DNA of 64,000 nt from Albula goreensis (lineage: Eukaryota > Chordata > Actinopteri > Albuliformes > Albulidae). A program made the translations under genes and the position numbers. The stretch spans positions 13,512,245 through 13,576,244 of the forward strand of contig CM040761.1 in NCBI GenBank assembly GCA_022829145.1. Direction: 5' to 3'. The number at the start of each line of letters is the position of its first letter. The first letter of the stretch is position 1. Positions 52,642 through 64,000 of the stretch are shown piece after piece. The notes under the pieces were generated by a model. The model was not told the origin of the DNA. It saw nothing but the letters and a program-made list of their open reading frames with translations, and searched no databases.

Positions 52642-53055
52642 AATCATGTTGCTAATAGTGTGCATACCAAACAAAGAGATAAACACAATGAGTTTTATGT
52701 CAGATGTACCCCTCATTATATTCTGTACAGCCATTTCATTTTAGAGCACATTGTCTGTAAAAGAGAAAGAGTTCGGGTCCTATCGAGTAGAATGACTCTA
52801 AGCTTATACTCACTTCTTAGTAATCATTTCAAACATTAATGACATTTTGAATGGTAGCACTGTGATGTATTAAGTCAATATCCAATGTACTTTTCCCCCA
52901 CAGATCAAAGAGGAAAACTCATTTCATATTTAAAGGTGTTTAGCTTCATTTTCAAGATTATGTTGACATTGTAAACACATTGTGTGATTATGGTAACATA
53001 TAAAGACGTGTCATGATTTTTACAATGGCTGTTAATTCACCACTATTAAAATAAA
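52220..53055 (+). other. vwa3b: vwa3b 3' untranslated region, with candidate poly(A) signal
   Basis: Noncoding sequence after the stop codon, containing a TA microsatellite. AATAAA at 53050-53055 is a possible polyadenylation signal, and an ATTAAA near 52426 is an earlier option. Confidence 0.45.
52548..52639. repeat. TA dinucleotide microsatellite
   Basis: About 46 uninterrupted TA units, probably inside the vwa3b 3' UTR. Confidence 0.98.
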
Positions 53056-53326
53056 TGTTTTAAGTAAATATATTATAAAATGCACACTGTATACGTGTTT
53101 TATTTTATTAATATCAATACAGTTTTTTCTGTCACTCATTATTGACATGATGATAATGACAATAATCACACAGTAAAAATTCAGGATATTTTCTTTTTGT
53201 CACTTTTGTTGGTTCTTGGCAGTAGAAAAGAGAACAATCGCGCAAATCACCGAGTGCAGGCCATGGAGAGCATAGCATCCTCTTAGCGCTGTGGCCAAGT
53301 GTGCGCTCTGATTAATATTAACAAGG

Positions 53327-53338
53327 TGACGTACGTCA
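53327..53338. promoter_or_regulatory. CRE-like palindrome TGACGTACGTCA upstream of cnga3
   Basis: A perfect 12-base palindrome of two TGACGT half sites. It sits in a GC-richer patch (about 53210-53450) between vwa3b and cnga3, a plausible promoter position. A possible 5' UTR exon could end at the donor TTATCCAG|GTATAT (53692). The transcription start is not established. Confidence 0.35.
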
Positions 53339-53692
53339 GGTCTGAGTACAGTTCGAGTGAGTGACTGGGGAAGGAGAAAGCGTGTGTCTGCGTTTCATGA
53401 CGGTGTCAGCGCGGAGCTGGCCGCCTGCAGTGGTGCTGAAACAAACACGCTACCACATACACGTTTAATTGAAAAGTTTTTGGCATCAATAAATCTACAC
53501 TGGGATGATGTTGGAAATCTCATGTGAAGAGACTGAAGGAAAGCAATCATGCTAAAAGGAAACCGAGGATTGTACTTAATTTTCAAAAATGGAATTATTT
53601 GACATTCAGTTGGGACGGATTATTTATCAAATCGAACTGCCCAGAAGTTCCTGAGGACAACAATTTGAATCTGAAAAACTGTTTATCCAGGT

Positions 53693-55665
53693 ATATATAC
53701 CTACAATATTTATTTATTTTGTTATTCTTTTTTGGGGGGGACGAGTTGAGATTTTGACTACAGAATGTTAATTGGGGAGCATGTGGTTCGTAAAATTTTG
53801 CAAAAGTTTGCAATGCAGAAAAAAGAGATGGAAACCCTTAATCTGGTTGACTGGAGAGTTCAAGTTAGTTACAGTGTTTTAATCTAGTGTTTTATCTAAA
53901 ATCTAAAATATACTGATATGATGTTTAAAATATGCAAAGTGTCTAACAGGATCTGTTCTGCTTTAGCTGGATATTTGGTGGGGTTAACACCACGGTATTA
54001 ACCTTAATCTGAATACAGAAGACACGTGTAGAGAGCACATTTCCCACACTTCTGATCCAGTCTTCTCAATAAAACAAAACGTCAGAGGGGGCGATTTTCT
54101 ATTTTGACCCTAAAACCTCAATATTAGGAATAAAACATGATAAACGTAGATGTAAAACATATACTATATAATAGATATGTTTAAAGAAGTATTTATTCAC
54201 TGGCGATTGTTTCAATTTTACATATATTTATTAGGCGTGGGCATGATCGTCATATCAGTGGAAATTCGATTTAATGGGATCTAATTGCAAGCCTTTCCCA
54301 CTATTGACAGAAGACCTATTTCTGAGGACAGCGAAGAAGCTAAAGTTTACGTCATTGAACGATTCTCCTGGCACAAAACACTATAGCAGAGAGTCAGATA
54401 ATCCTCATCAGTGCCACTGTGATCACAAACTCTACTAATCATTCTTTAAGACAATTAACAGTTCACTGGTACTTGGCAACCCGTGGAAATCTGGAAATTA
54501 ATTTTAAATCAGGTATTTTCACATTCTAAAAGCCTTATTTGGCTGTTGGAATGATTTGTAAAATGATGTAATAATACTGTTCATCTACATTGACATTTTT
54601 GCAAAACAGAAAAATCTGCAGCATGCAAAAAGATGACTCCCAAGAGAGTTGTATTGTACCCTGAAAAAAACATATTCTTACCTGAGAGAGGAAAGTGTAT
54701 GTGCAAGCTTTTGTCAGAACTAAAGTACTTCATTCATCCAATCAGCTAACCGTGGTTCTCAATCAAGACCTTGTATGGCTGAATAAGGTGTCTTAGTGCT
54801 TACACCCACACCAGCTCTAAATGGATAACATTTACTTTATATGATACTGTATATGATGGAGGAATAGACCTATATTATCAAGCAGTATTTAAATGCTGCT
54901 ATATAATATTAAACCAATAACCTTTTGAAAGCATAAAATGTGTTTATTGGTTTGTAAATGTGTTTCAGCTACTGCAGTTTCACATATTTCCATTCTGTTT
55001 GCTGCTGAATAAGCTTCTGCCTATGCCATTTGGACACGATACAAAGTGGACATGTGCCAAGTTAATCTCATTACTCCAGCCTACTCAAGCTACAGTTATA
55101 CAAAACACCATCAACAAGAGAAACCAAATGGCCCATATAAGTCAGCACCTGCTGTGAAAAAGTGCCTACAAATCAGACAGATTTTGTTGTGCGTGGCATT
55201 TTATGTATTTACTGAAAATTAGTGCAATCTTAAAAGGCAAATAAATGAAGCACACTGTCTATTGTATTTCTAGTATATGGTTTTAGAAAAAATGTTTATA
55301 AACAAATGAATCCATACAAATCTAGGCAAATATGTTAATTTAGCGAAATGAGTTTACATTAAAAAAACACCTAAAAACTTAACATACTCTGTCAGCAAGA
55401 AAGAGTGAGTCTTTTCAGTTGAGGTTGGGTTAACAGGTTTAAATGATCTAAAAGCATACCTCTGACCTGCTTTTAGCCTAAATAAATATTTTTAACATTT
55501 ATTACTATGGTTCCCTGCAAAATGGAGTAAGACAAAGTTTTGCATGGTAATTTACCTACAGCTGTATACATTTTTACAGGACACATAATTAATAAAATCA
55601 TGAGTTTTAGTTCTGAATGTGTTTTTGTGTATGACGTAAATATCAAATTCATCCCTAATTCACAG
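53693..55665 (+). other. cnga3: Interval upstream of the cnga3 start exon
   Basis: AT-rich, probably a 5' UTR intron or promoter flank of cnga3. No coding exon recognised. Confidence 0.4.
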
Positions 55666-55824
55666 CTGTAAGTCGACAGCCAGATGCTCCGAGCCAGCAG
55701 AGTGTAAGTGAGTCAGGACAGTATGGCAAAAGTCTGCACCAAAAAAATCCTACCCCTCCCGACCACGGCTGTCCATCCACCCTGCTGAGGATGATGTGGA
55801 CCAGATGGAGCATGGCAGCAGCAG
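55666..55824 (+). CDS. cnga3: cnga3 start exon, with one-base frame break at an A7 run
   Basis: The acceptor aattcacag is at 55665 and the donor GCAG|GTAGAG after 55824. ATG at 55723 has a strong context (A at -3, G at +4), and its first codons (MAKVCTK) align with human MAKINTQ. After the A7 run at 55741-55747 the human-like frame ([16 protein letters not shown] ... EHGSSR) continues one base out of register. A short upstream ORF (55684-55707) precedes the ATG. The next in-frame ATG in the downstream frame is at 55805. Confidence 0.75.
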
Positions 55825-58800
55825 GTAGAGGAACACTCATGTCCTCCATCCCCAGGGCTCCCTCATCCAGGAGGGGTTCAAAGGTCCACTGTGAAATGTC
55901 CCCTCTCCTTCAGTATTTATGTTCATATGACACTTGCTGAGTAACTCCTCAGGACAGTTTTGAAGCAACTGGACAAGCAATGCTCTAAAGCTGCCAGCTT
56001 GCTTTGCACAATTTATGAAAAATGATTTAGGGCCTGTAAAGGATATCAATTTTTTTGCAGGGGAAAGTGTCAGATGAGTTTGTCCTATTTCATCAATCGC
56101 AAATATTGTGGTTGGAAAATGGCTCTCTGTTATAAAGCAGAAAGCGTGAACTCCTCGTTTAAACTGCGAGAGCAGCTCAAAGGGCACCTCATTCCTCATC
56201 CTCTGGGTGAAACTAGTTATTCACAGGACTGAATATCTAGCACACTTCTAGAATGACCTCTGACAGAAAGTATAAAGTTGTCTTCCATGCTTGTGAATCC
56301 CAGTTGTACCTTTTCCCTTTGCTTAGATCATATACTGGCTAGTGGTATATATAATATACAAATAAAACAAAAACAAAATCTCACTGGTACTGTTTAACTT
56401 GGAGTTTTGAATGAGTTAGACTACAACAACGTATTATACAACCACATAAAAATGTAGGACCATTAATGCAATTTTGAAAGTTGAAACACATCAGACCATG
56501 AAGCCCATTAACATCTTCCATACCTGTTTTTGTCTCACAGGGTGCACTCTTTGTGTGGGGACACTGCCTCTGAGCTCCAGGGGGTCGTCTCTGTGGACAC
56601 AAGCAGGAGTTCCTTCACTGGGTCTGGAGGCATGGCCAGGTAACCCCTCACCCCAAGGCAACGTTTAAAACTACCCAGGCCCCCAAGTTATGTCCTCCGA
56701 AGGCACCATAAGTTCACCATTGCACAGGTTTGGTTTTTTGAGAAATGGCTTTTTGTGATTTCCCAGGCTCTCCCACTTCATTTGGGTGGTGAGGAACTGG
56801 GCCTCTCACAGATGGCATAAGGAGCCAGAGAGGCCCGACTCATTCCTGGAGCGCTTCCGGCACCCGGAGCTCAAGCAGGCGTCCAGCCGAGAGAGCTGTG
56901 CCCAGTCCTCCCTGGGGAACCCTGGCCAGGCGCGCAGGAGGAAGTGAGTTTGCTCAATTGCTGATCTGAGATCAGTGTCATTGGGTGACTGGGGTGGGCG
57001 TTTGGCATGCTAATCATATTGCGTGGAAAGATCTGCCACTCATTGACGCTGGGGAAAGTGGTGAGGGTGCACACACTCTCTCACTCACTCAAGCTGGACT
57101 GCCTCCCAGTCAAATTTTTTTGTCTGCATTGGCACCAGTCTTAAAGAACATCAGAAATGTTGGAATGTTTGTAGAAACAGGATGATGTTGAATAATGTGG
57201 AAAGATCAAAAGTATCATAACATTGATTCTAAACTCAATCAGGATATGCATACTGATTTCAAAGCTGCATTTTGAAATACTTTTATAGTGATTTTATGAA
57301 CAGATAATAATTTAAATGGTGCAATGCAGTTGTAAAGGTAGAATTATGGGCAGTATCATGAACACTTTAACAAGTCTCTTTGTATTTCTTCAAGTTTGAT
57401 CAGTCACTGGCCTCTGGCTACTCTCAATGTCAACAACTGCAACAACACAGATGAGTAAGTGACCCAATGTAGATTTACAGTAGTAGGACATTCAGACTCT
57501 TCAGTAGACCTAGCTATCCTCGTGAACCTGTTCCCCTAACACTCACTTGCAAGATAGGCACATATTAATTTTGTGAGTCAAAAGGATTCCTTCTCGGAAA
57601 ATGCACTCTACAAAAACAACAATAAACATAATTCCACAAATAAGAAGAGAAGAGCTGATCGAAAATAATTATTATGTAGTAATTTTTTCCTCCAAATACT
57701 CCATTCTACTATAATTTCATTATATAAACCTCAATCTTCCATATACACTCAAATTTGCACATAATGGTTCCAGAATGGAGTGGGTCAAATGCACTGAATT
57801 TGTGGCATAGATCATCAAAGGGCTTTCAGACTAGCATGCCCCCTGCTGGCCCTCTATAAACCTGCACTTTCACACAGCTGCTGCAGTCTATAGTATTGCC
57901 ACCACATATCAATCATAGTTGAGGCTGAGTATCAAAAAGCAAAAGGGATATCTGTGCAAAACAACATGCTTGTTTTAAAAGTGGTAAATGGTGTTGAGGT
58001 TTATGAACATCACCCCAATTCCACTCCTCCAAAATCATGACCAGCCCGCAATAGAGAAAAATTTAGCATCAAGTTCTTAGTTGTCCTGTGTGTTTAGCAA
58101 TGGAGAGAATGATGAGAGAAAGATGATTTCCCATCTCCCGGTAGATTAGCATGAAAAAACGAGCCTGAAAGTGTCATAGAGCTGTTGTTTTCACTAAAAA
58201 ATCTGAAAATGGCACCACTATCTTTAGCAAAAAAGAGGAGAAAAAAGAAGAGAAAAAGGATGAGAAGAAAGAGGAGAAAAAAGATGGTGACAAGAAGGAT
58301 GATAAAAAAGATGACAAGAAAGATGAGAAAAAGGATGACAAGAAAGACGAAAAGAAAGATGACAAAAAGGACGAAAAGAAAGATGACAAAAAGGACGATA
58401 AAAAAGATGACAAAAAGAAAGAGGAACCACCGTAAGTATATAGTAGGTAGTCTGGGTTAGAGCAGAGGCCGTAGCCACAATAGACTTTCAAAGTAGTAGA
58501 GTAGTACATCTTCATATCACCAAATATGACTGTAAACAACCACGACTTCAACAAAGTGTTTTTTTCCTTAATAGTGCAGAGAAATGGAAAAAAGAGGCAC
58601 ACATGTGAGGTGGAATGAGAGTTTGGTATTATGTTTCAGGAAAGAAGTGTGGATCATGGACCCAGCGGCTGATCTGTATTACCGATGGCTCTCAGTGATC
58701 GCTATCCCTGCTATGTACAATCTTATGATGCTTATAACAAGGTTAGTACCACAGCAACTGCCTTCCATTTACATTCATTTGCTTAGGTTTGCTATTTCAA

Positions 58801-60903
58801 AATCTTTTTTTTCTTTTACAAGACAATATTTTATGAGCTCGGGGAAGCGATTCGTAGAACAGACTGCACTTACTTAATCTAGACCAATGTCTTGGTGTGT
58901 GCAATGGCGCAGGTGCATCAAATTTTACACTTTCCTTGGGGTTCACTTTCAAATACTTTATGCATTTCCCCCCACATAAAGAATAATTATTTCAAGCGGG
59001 AGATGAAAAATGATTATTGTGAAGTAAACTCATTTATCAGAGACCAGCCTTTGCTGGCCACTTAGGTGCGTACCGCAATGCTAATACTGAACATTTCATC
59101 TTCCTGGCTGTCCTCCCTACAGGGCTTGTTTTAATGAGCTCCAGAACAAATTCATTACATTATGGATCGTTCTGGATTACTCCTCAGATGCTCTCTACCT
59201 CTTAGACACGTTTGTGAGATCAAGAACAGGTGGGAACAATATTTTATCACACTGTTTTTCCCATGGATAGATTAATAATCATCTGTTTTTTAAAAAAAAA
59301 GTGCTATTGTTTTTTAAAATAATATATCTATGAAAACATTTTATTTAAACATCCATAAACTGACAAAGTAAACTTTATATTATTTCTCTAAAGCATACTC
59401 AAATTCAGGTTGCCTGCAGTGTATATAATCTTCTGTTATGCAGTGGAATTTTGTAAAGCAACAGAAATGTAATAACTACGGTAATGGATTTAATCTATAC
59501 TTGTTTTGACAGGTTTTCTGGAGCAAGGACTGCTTGTGAAAGACACAAAGAAGTTGAGAGAGAACTACAGAAATACTCCACAGTTCAAGTTTGATATGAT
59601 GTCATTGATTCCAACAGATATTTTGATGCTAAAAGTGGGGTTCAACAACCCTGAGCTTAGGTTCAACCGCCTCCTCAGAATCCCACGGCTCTTTGAGTTC
59701 TTTGATCGAACAGAAACCAGAACAAACTACCCCAACATCTTCCGAATCAGCAATCTTGTCCTTTACATCCTCATCATCATCCACTGGAATGCCTGCATCT
59801 TCTTTGCCATCTCCAAGACCATTGGCTTCGGCACCGACACCTGGGTTTACCCCAACATAAGTCATCCTGAGTATGGCCGCTTGGTTAGGAAGTACATCTA
59901 CTGTCTGTACTGGTCCACACTCACCCTCACTACCATTGGAGAGACACCCCCACCTGTGAGGGATGTTGAGTACCTTTTCGTCGTCTGTGACTTCCTCATC
60001 GGTGTGCTGATTTTCGCTACCATCGTCGGTAATGTTGGTGCCATGATCTCCAACATGAATGCATCCCGTGCAGAATTCCAGGCTAAGATCGACTCCATCA
60101 AGCAGTACATGCAATTTCGTAAGGTCTCCAAGGAACTGGAGCACAGGGTCATCAAATGGTTTGACTACCTGTGGACTAACAAGAAGACCTGTGATGAAAA
60201 AGAGGTGCTGAAGAACCTGCCGGACAAGCTGAAGGCAGAGATTGCTATAAACGTCCACCTGGACACGCTAAAGAAGGTGCGGATCTTCCAGGACTGCGAA
60301 GCCGGGCTCCTGATTGAGTTGGTGCTCAAGCTGCAACCACAGGTGTTCAGCCCTGGCGACTATATATGCAAGAAAGGCGACATCGGACGAGAGATGTACA
60401 TCATCAAAGAAGGCAAGCTGGCAGTGGTGGCGGACGATGGGGTCACGCAGTTTGTGGTGCTCAGTGACGGTGCATACTTTGGGGAAATCAGCATTCTGGG
60501 CATCAAGGGAAGTAAAGCTGGCAACAGGAGAACAGCCAACATCCGGAGCGTGGGCTACTCCGATCTCTTCGCCCTGTCCAAGGACGACCTGATGGAGGCG
60601 CTCACTGAGTACCCAGATGCCAAGAAGGCCCTGGAGGAGAAGGGGAAGGCCATCCTGATGAAGGACAACCTGATAGATGAGGCAGTGGCCAACGCCGGTG
60701 CTGACCCAAAGGACCTGGAGGAGAAAATAGTCCGGCTGGAGTCCAACCTGGACGTCATGCAGACCAAGTTCGCCAAGCTGATGGCGGAGTACACGGCCAC
60801 CCAGTGCAAGATCAAGCAGAGGATCACCAACATGGAGGCCAGGGTGAAGACACTGAGGGTGGAGGATCTGTCCGAGGTGGTTGAGGACAAAAAGGACAAA
60901 TAA
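55723..60903 (+). CDS. cnga3: CNGA3 orthologue, cone cyclic-nucleotide-gated channel alpha subunit
   Basis: CNGA3 forms the cGMP-gated cation channel of cone outer segments with CNGB3. Coding exons: 55723-55824, 56541-56639, 56767-56943, 57395-57454, 58228-58431, 58640-58741, 59123-59229, 59513-60903. Phases agree throughout, except for a one-base shift inside the first coding exon (see findings). Counting past that shift, the protein is about 746 residues (human 694). S1 is in exon 58640-58741 and S2 in 59123-59229. The last exon has S3, the Arg-rich S4 ([15 protein letters not shown]), the pore filter TTIGETPPP (Glu at about 427), the C-linker, the cyclic-nucleotide-binding domain (FGEISIL near 606, then NRRTANIRS) and a C-terminal coiled coil. 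The N-terminus (PSRPRLS, EHGSSR) and the vwa3b neighbour favour CNGA3 over CNGA1. Whether this is the teleost a or b copy is unknown. Confidence 0.95.
58228..58431 (+). CDS. cnga3: cnga3 Lys/Asp/Glu repeat exon
   Basis: A 204-base exon (residues about 146-214) encoding almost only K, D and E, in KKDD/KKDE units with a DNA period of about 15 bases. It lies just before S1 on the cytosolic side. Human CNGA3 has only a short EEEKKTKKKD here, while CNGA1 has a longer lysine-rich stretch. Confidence 0.92.
59513..60903 (+). CDS. cnga3: cnga3 terminal exon: S3 to C-terminus
   Basis: One 1391-base exon, joined in phase 1 to the S2 exon, with stop TAA at 60901-60903. It holds S3-S6, the pore, the C-linker (KADLK-like [20 protein letters not shown]), the cGMP-binding domain and a leucine-zipper-like segment ([19 protein letters not shown]). 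Close to identical with human CNGA3 over the pore and binding domain. Confidence 0.98.
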
Positions 60904-61800
60904 AAAGCAGTGTTAGTTCCTGTTTGCATTTTATACATGAACTGTTACAGTGGGTTTTTTTTTTTTTTTGTAAATTATTCGCCATAACTAAACATGTAGA
61001 TTGATACTTTTTAAAGCATTTATAAGCAGAAACATTTATAAATTATTCATAACTATTATGATTGCCTCAGTGGTGAAATGTACCTTTTTCTCTCTTACTG
61101 TGTTTTTTTATGTGAAAATATGCAGTAAACAAGGTGGAAAACATCCTGAGCAATCATATCAGCTTTCAAACCCACTAGAGCACAGACAAGTTAAAAAAGA
61201 GGAAGCATTAAACAGAACAACTTTGGGAAATGTGCAGTTTTCGGAGCCCTAAGATTGTACCAAATCCGATTTTTGATCAGCCTCTTTCTGATGGAGGTTT
61301 GGTGAGTGTTATAGTCACTTAGACTGAACCAAGTGTTTCAGCAAGAAAAGCACAATTTTTGGTTGCAGTGACTGTCAGTAAGGCTGTCAAAATGAAATGT
61401 GTATGTCTATTGTGTTGGTAGTCACTTTTTTGTAAATCATCTGATGTCTTTACAAATACTGAGGAAGGCAGGACATTTTTCATCCCAGCTAATTTTGTGT
61501 GAAGGTTTGCTGTAAGGGCACCCTGTCAACAAAATAAATTAGTTCAGGTGGATGGATTGTTTCCAGGTATAATAAACAACTTTTATATGCATTCTCAAGA
61601 TATTTAAATATTACTGGCATTTGATACATGAATGTTTAAACAAACCTTTTTTTTAAATTTCCATATATGACGACAGTGAAAGTATAAAGACATTGAATTC
61701 CTAACCCTTAAATACACTGGAAATGTCCACCACTTCCAGTTTGTTAAATATTTTGTGATACAATATATCAGAGAATAAAGCCAGATTTCTTTAATAGAGA
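60904..61800 (+). other. cnga3: cnga3 3' untranslated region
   Basis: Noncoding AT-rich sequence after the stop, with a T14 tract near 60955. AATAAA signals occur near 61535, 61570 and 61775. The true end is not known. Confidence 0.5.
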
Positions 61801-64000
61801 AAGAACTACCTGCTGATATATTTAAGTAGACTAATTATCAGTCTGAACTATGAATGTATTGACGCTCATCAGGTAGTGCACACATGCTCTCCAAATCTGT
61901 GTGGATAGCTGAAGACCAGCTTAACAGTTAGTATTTCTGCATTAATGCACATATGCAATGTAAATTGTTTGATGCAGGTTTAAACATACTCTACATTTTC
62001 ACTTATGAATAAAAGTACTAACTAAACACTGAAAAACAGAGCACCTGGTTATTTTGCTATGTTTAAAATTGTCTCGACTTGTAGAGGACCCTAAATATTA
62101 TTTCGGTCTGACACATTTTAGCATTGCAGTCTTGCACGTATAATGTAATACTGTACTTGTATACTTTTTGTATAGGAAACCACATCTATAATAACCTCAG
62201 AAAAATCAAAACATATCTAAACCTGCAACTTGAAAGTCTACATTTGACACCTCTTTTTTCTCACAATTCATGAAATACTATAATGGTATTTTCCTTATAT
62301 CATAACCTATGTTGGCTTTTAGAATTCTTTTTCTCATCATGTTTTACCAGTAACAGAAGAAAGTATCAACTGTGCTAGTATGTCCACTGTAGCCCCCTGC
62401 ATCCTTTGAACTGTCCCATCTCAATTTCCACCACTGTCATCTTTATCCAGGCAGTAAAATGCAACTGGACTTCAGCTGGACTCGAAAGGAAAAAAAAAAA
62501 TGTAGCCTGCCATTTTGGCTCTGTTGCTAACCAGCTCCTCCTCAACCTCTCTAACATCACGATTTGGACCCAGATTTTCATTTGTAGACTCTGGAAACCC
62601 TCTGTTGACATAGATCCAACTGGCAGTGATGATTAACTCATATTTTGGACAGAGATGATAACAGAGTACTTCTGACTCATCCCCATTTATTACCTATTGT
62701 TGTAAGTTTGTTTATCTGATATTACTGCCTCCAATTATGTTCACTATTTTAACTTCTCCAAAACATCTACCTTCATACCTTATACTGGTCTCATACACAC
62801 ACACACAGACAGACGCATAATTTTCCACTTCCCCTGGGGACAATCTATGTATTGCTGGTCAGCATTTTCTGCATGGTTTATTTTCAACATCACCTTCTGT
62901 TAATTAAACTCAAATAGCTTGTGTGATTCATTACCTTGCATGAAGAAATGACACTGGGTCCGTTTTACTGGACCAACCAATCAGATCATCCAATCATTGG
63001 AGAAGACTGGGAGGCTGATTGACAAGAGAGCACTGTATTACTATGTGGTGATTTAAAAAGCAGTGAGGTCATATCCAGTGTCCTATAAACATAACTATTT
63101 CACACAAAAACTGAAATGAAACCAAGTCCGTAGTGTACAGATAAGCTCCAATGCTTCAGTAGTGACAGACTATGAGAGTATGGCCTGTGCTGAGAATTTG
63201 GTTTGTTGGTCATGATCGTTTATGTACTGTACAGCGTGGTTAAACTGAGTGATCTGTATCTACCCTTCAGGCTTGGCTTCCTCCATAAAAGAATTATGCA
63301 TGGCTGCAGTTACTCTTTGTGACCAACTTCATGGTACAGCACACATTTTAAACAGTTGTCAACATATACATAACTAAGCTCACATAGGAGGAATCCGTTT
63401 CCCAGCTGGTCAAGGACCAGAGGAGTATATGAAACATAAATACATAAATAAACAACAAAGCCACTGATTCACGCTCAGCCAGCTGGATTTAACAAACAAA
63501 GCTGTGTGAACACCTGGAACGCTGTATCTACAGGGAACACAGCACAACACTGATATAATGAGCTAAGCAATACATGGCTGGGGCTTGAACTGAAAAGCTA
63601 TCATGGGAGAAAAAGACTACAGTGTAAATCTAATTTATAAAATTCAGTATATACCACAGTGCTGGTCAACTTTACATGTTATTCACTTCGCATTAGACAT
63701 GACTGACAGAAGAGAGCTACGGAAGTGTACTGTGGTAAGGGGATAATCAGGTTTTGTGTGGCTTCTGTTTGTGCTGGTGTGATGAGCAACAAAAGGGGTT
63801 GTAAGAGGGTGAGAAGATCCTCAGCTGAAGCTGGACAGGCTGAGCAGAACCAGCGCAGCTCCCAGCTGCTACTGGGAGACAGCCACAGGCTTTCCACAGT
63901 GTAGAGCAAAGGATTACATTCAGCATGTGGCTTATTTTTTCATCCACAGTGACTTTAACAGTTAATATTTATTTTTACTGTATTTTGATATCAGCTATTC
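61801..64000. other. Downstream intergenic sequence without a recognisable gene
   Basis: Short open frames on both strands lack family resemblance or consistent splice sites. INPP4A, which follows CNGA3 in human, is not visible. A short CA tract lies near 62795. Confidence 0.5.

Noticed and set aside
53524..53757. 77-residue plus-strand open frame upstream of cnga3
   Set aside because: No similarity to the CNGA3 N-terminus, which is found in the exon at 55666-55824.
58174..58602. 142-residue minus-strand open frame rich in Ser/Phe
   Set aside because: It is the antisense shadow of the Lys/Asp/Glu repeat exon.
59629..60258. 209-residue open frame on the minus strand
   Set aside because: It is antisense to the cnga3 terminal exon; the plus frame is clearly the coding one.
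1..64000. CRISPR arrays, operons, bacterial elements or integrated viruses
   Set aside because: The tandem repeats are microsatellites and minisatellites without spacer structure, the genes are spliced, and no viral protein was recognised.

Overview
This is vertebrate nuclear DNA, most likely from a ray-finned fish. It has split genes with GT-AG introns, long CA/GT, TA and GATA microsatellites, a TAGC-rich promoter flank and tRNA-derived SINEs with the teleost-type 3' tail. Three protein-coding genes are visible, in the order and orientation I recall for human 2q11.2: TMEM131 (minus), VWA3B (plus), CNGA3 (plus). The species cannot be named from the sequence. Family assignments come from remembered human orthologues, not a database search.

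Layout. Bases 1-19171 hold the 5' end of tmem131 on the minus strand. Five coding exons (140 codons: signal peptide and start of the first PapD-like region) are spread over 18 kb, and the rest of the gene lies beyond base 1. Bases about 19172-20330 form a divergent promoter interval. Bases about 20.3-53 kb hold a complete vwa3b on the plus strand. I placed 34 coding exons (21461-52219) whose phases all agree, giving an open frame of 1667 codons plus stop. Bases about 53.2-55.7 kb are intergenic or promoter/5' UTR. Bases 55666-60903 hold cnga3, the cone cyclic-nucleotide-gated channel alpha subunit: eight coding exons, the last carrying S3 to the C-terminus. Bases 60904-64000 hold its 3' UTR and sequence with no recognisable gene; the expected next neighbour, INPP4A, is not seen.

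The three genes do not form a pathway. TMEM131 is an ER membrane protein for collagen secretion, VWA3B an intracellular vWA protein, and CNGA3 carries the cone light response. They are neighbours through conserved synteny.

The most interesting observations are these. (1) A 74-75 bp tandem duplication at vwa3b exon 8 copies the 3' splice site and the first codons, creating a second, in-frame acceptor. (2) A SINE ends about 5 bp before the acceptor of vwa3b exon 34. (3) The cnga3 start exon is out of frame by one base at a run of seven A. (4) vwa3b has a C-terminal array of Tudor-like (DUF4537-type) units absent from the human protein as I recall it. (5) A cnga3 exon is made almost entirely of Lys/Asp/Glu repeats. 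Several perfect hairpins and candidate regulatory clusters lie in introns.
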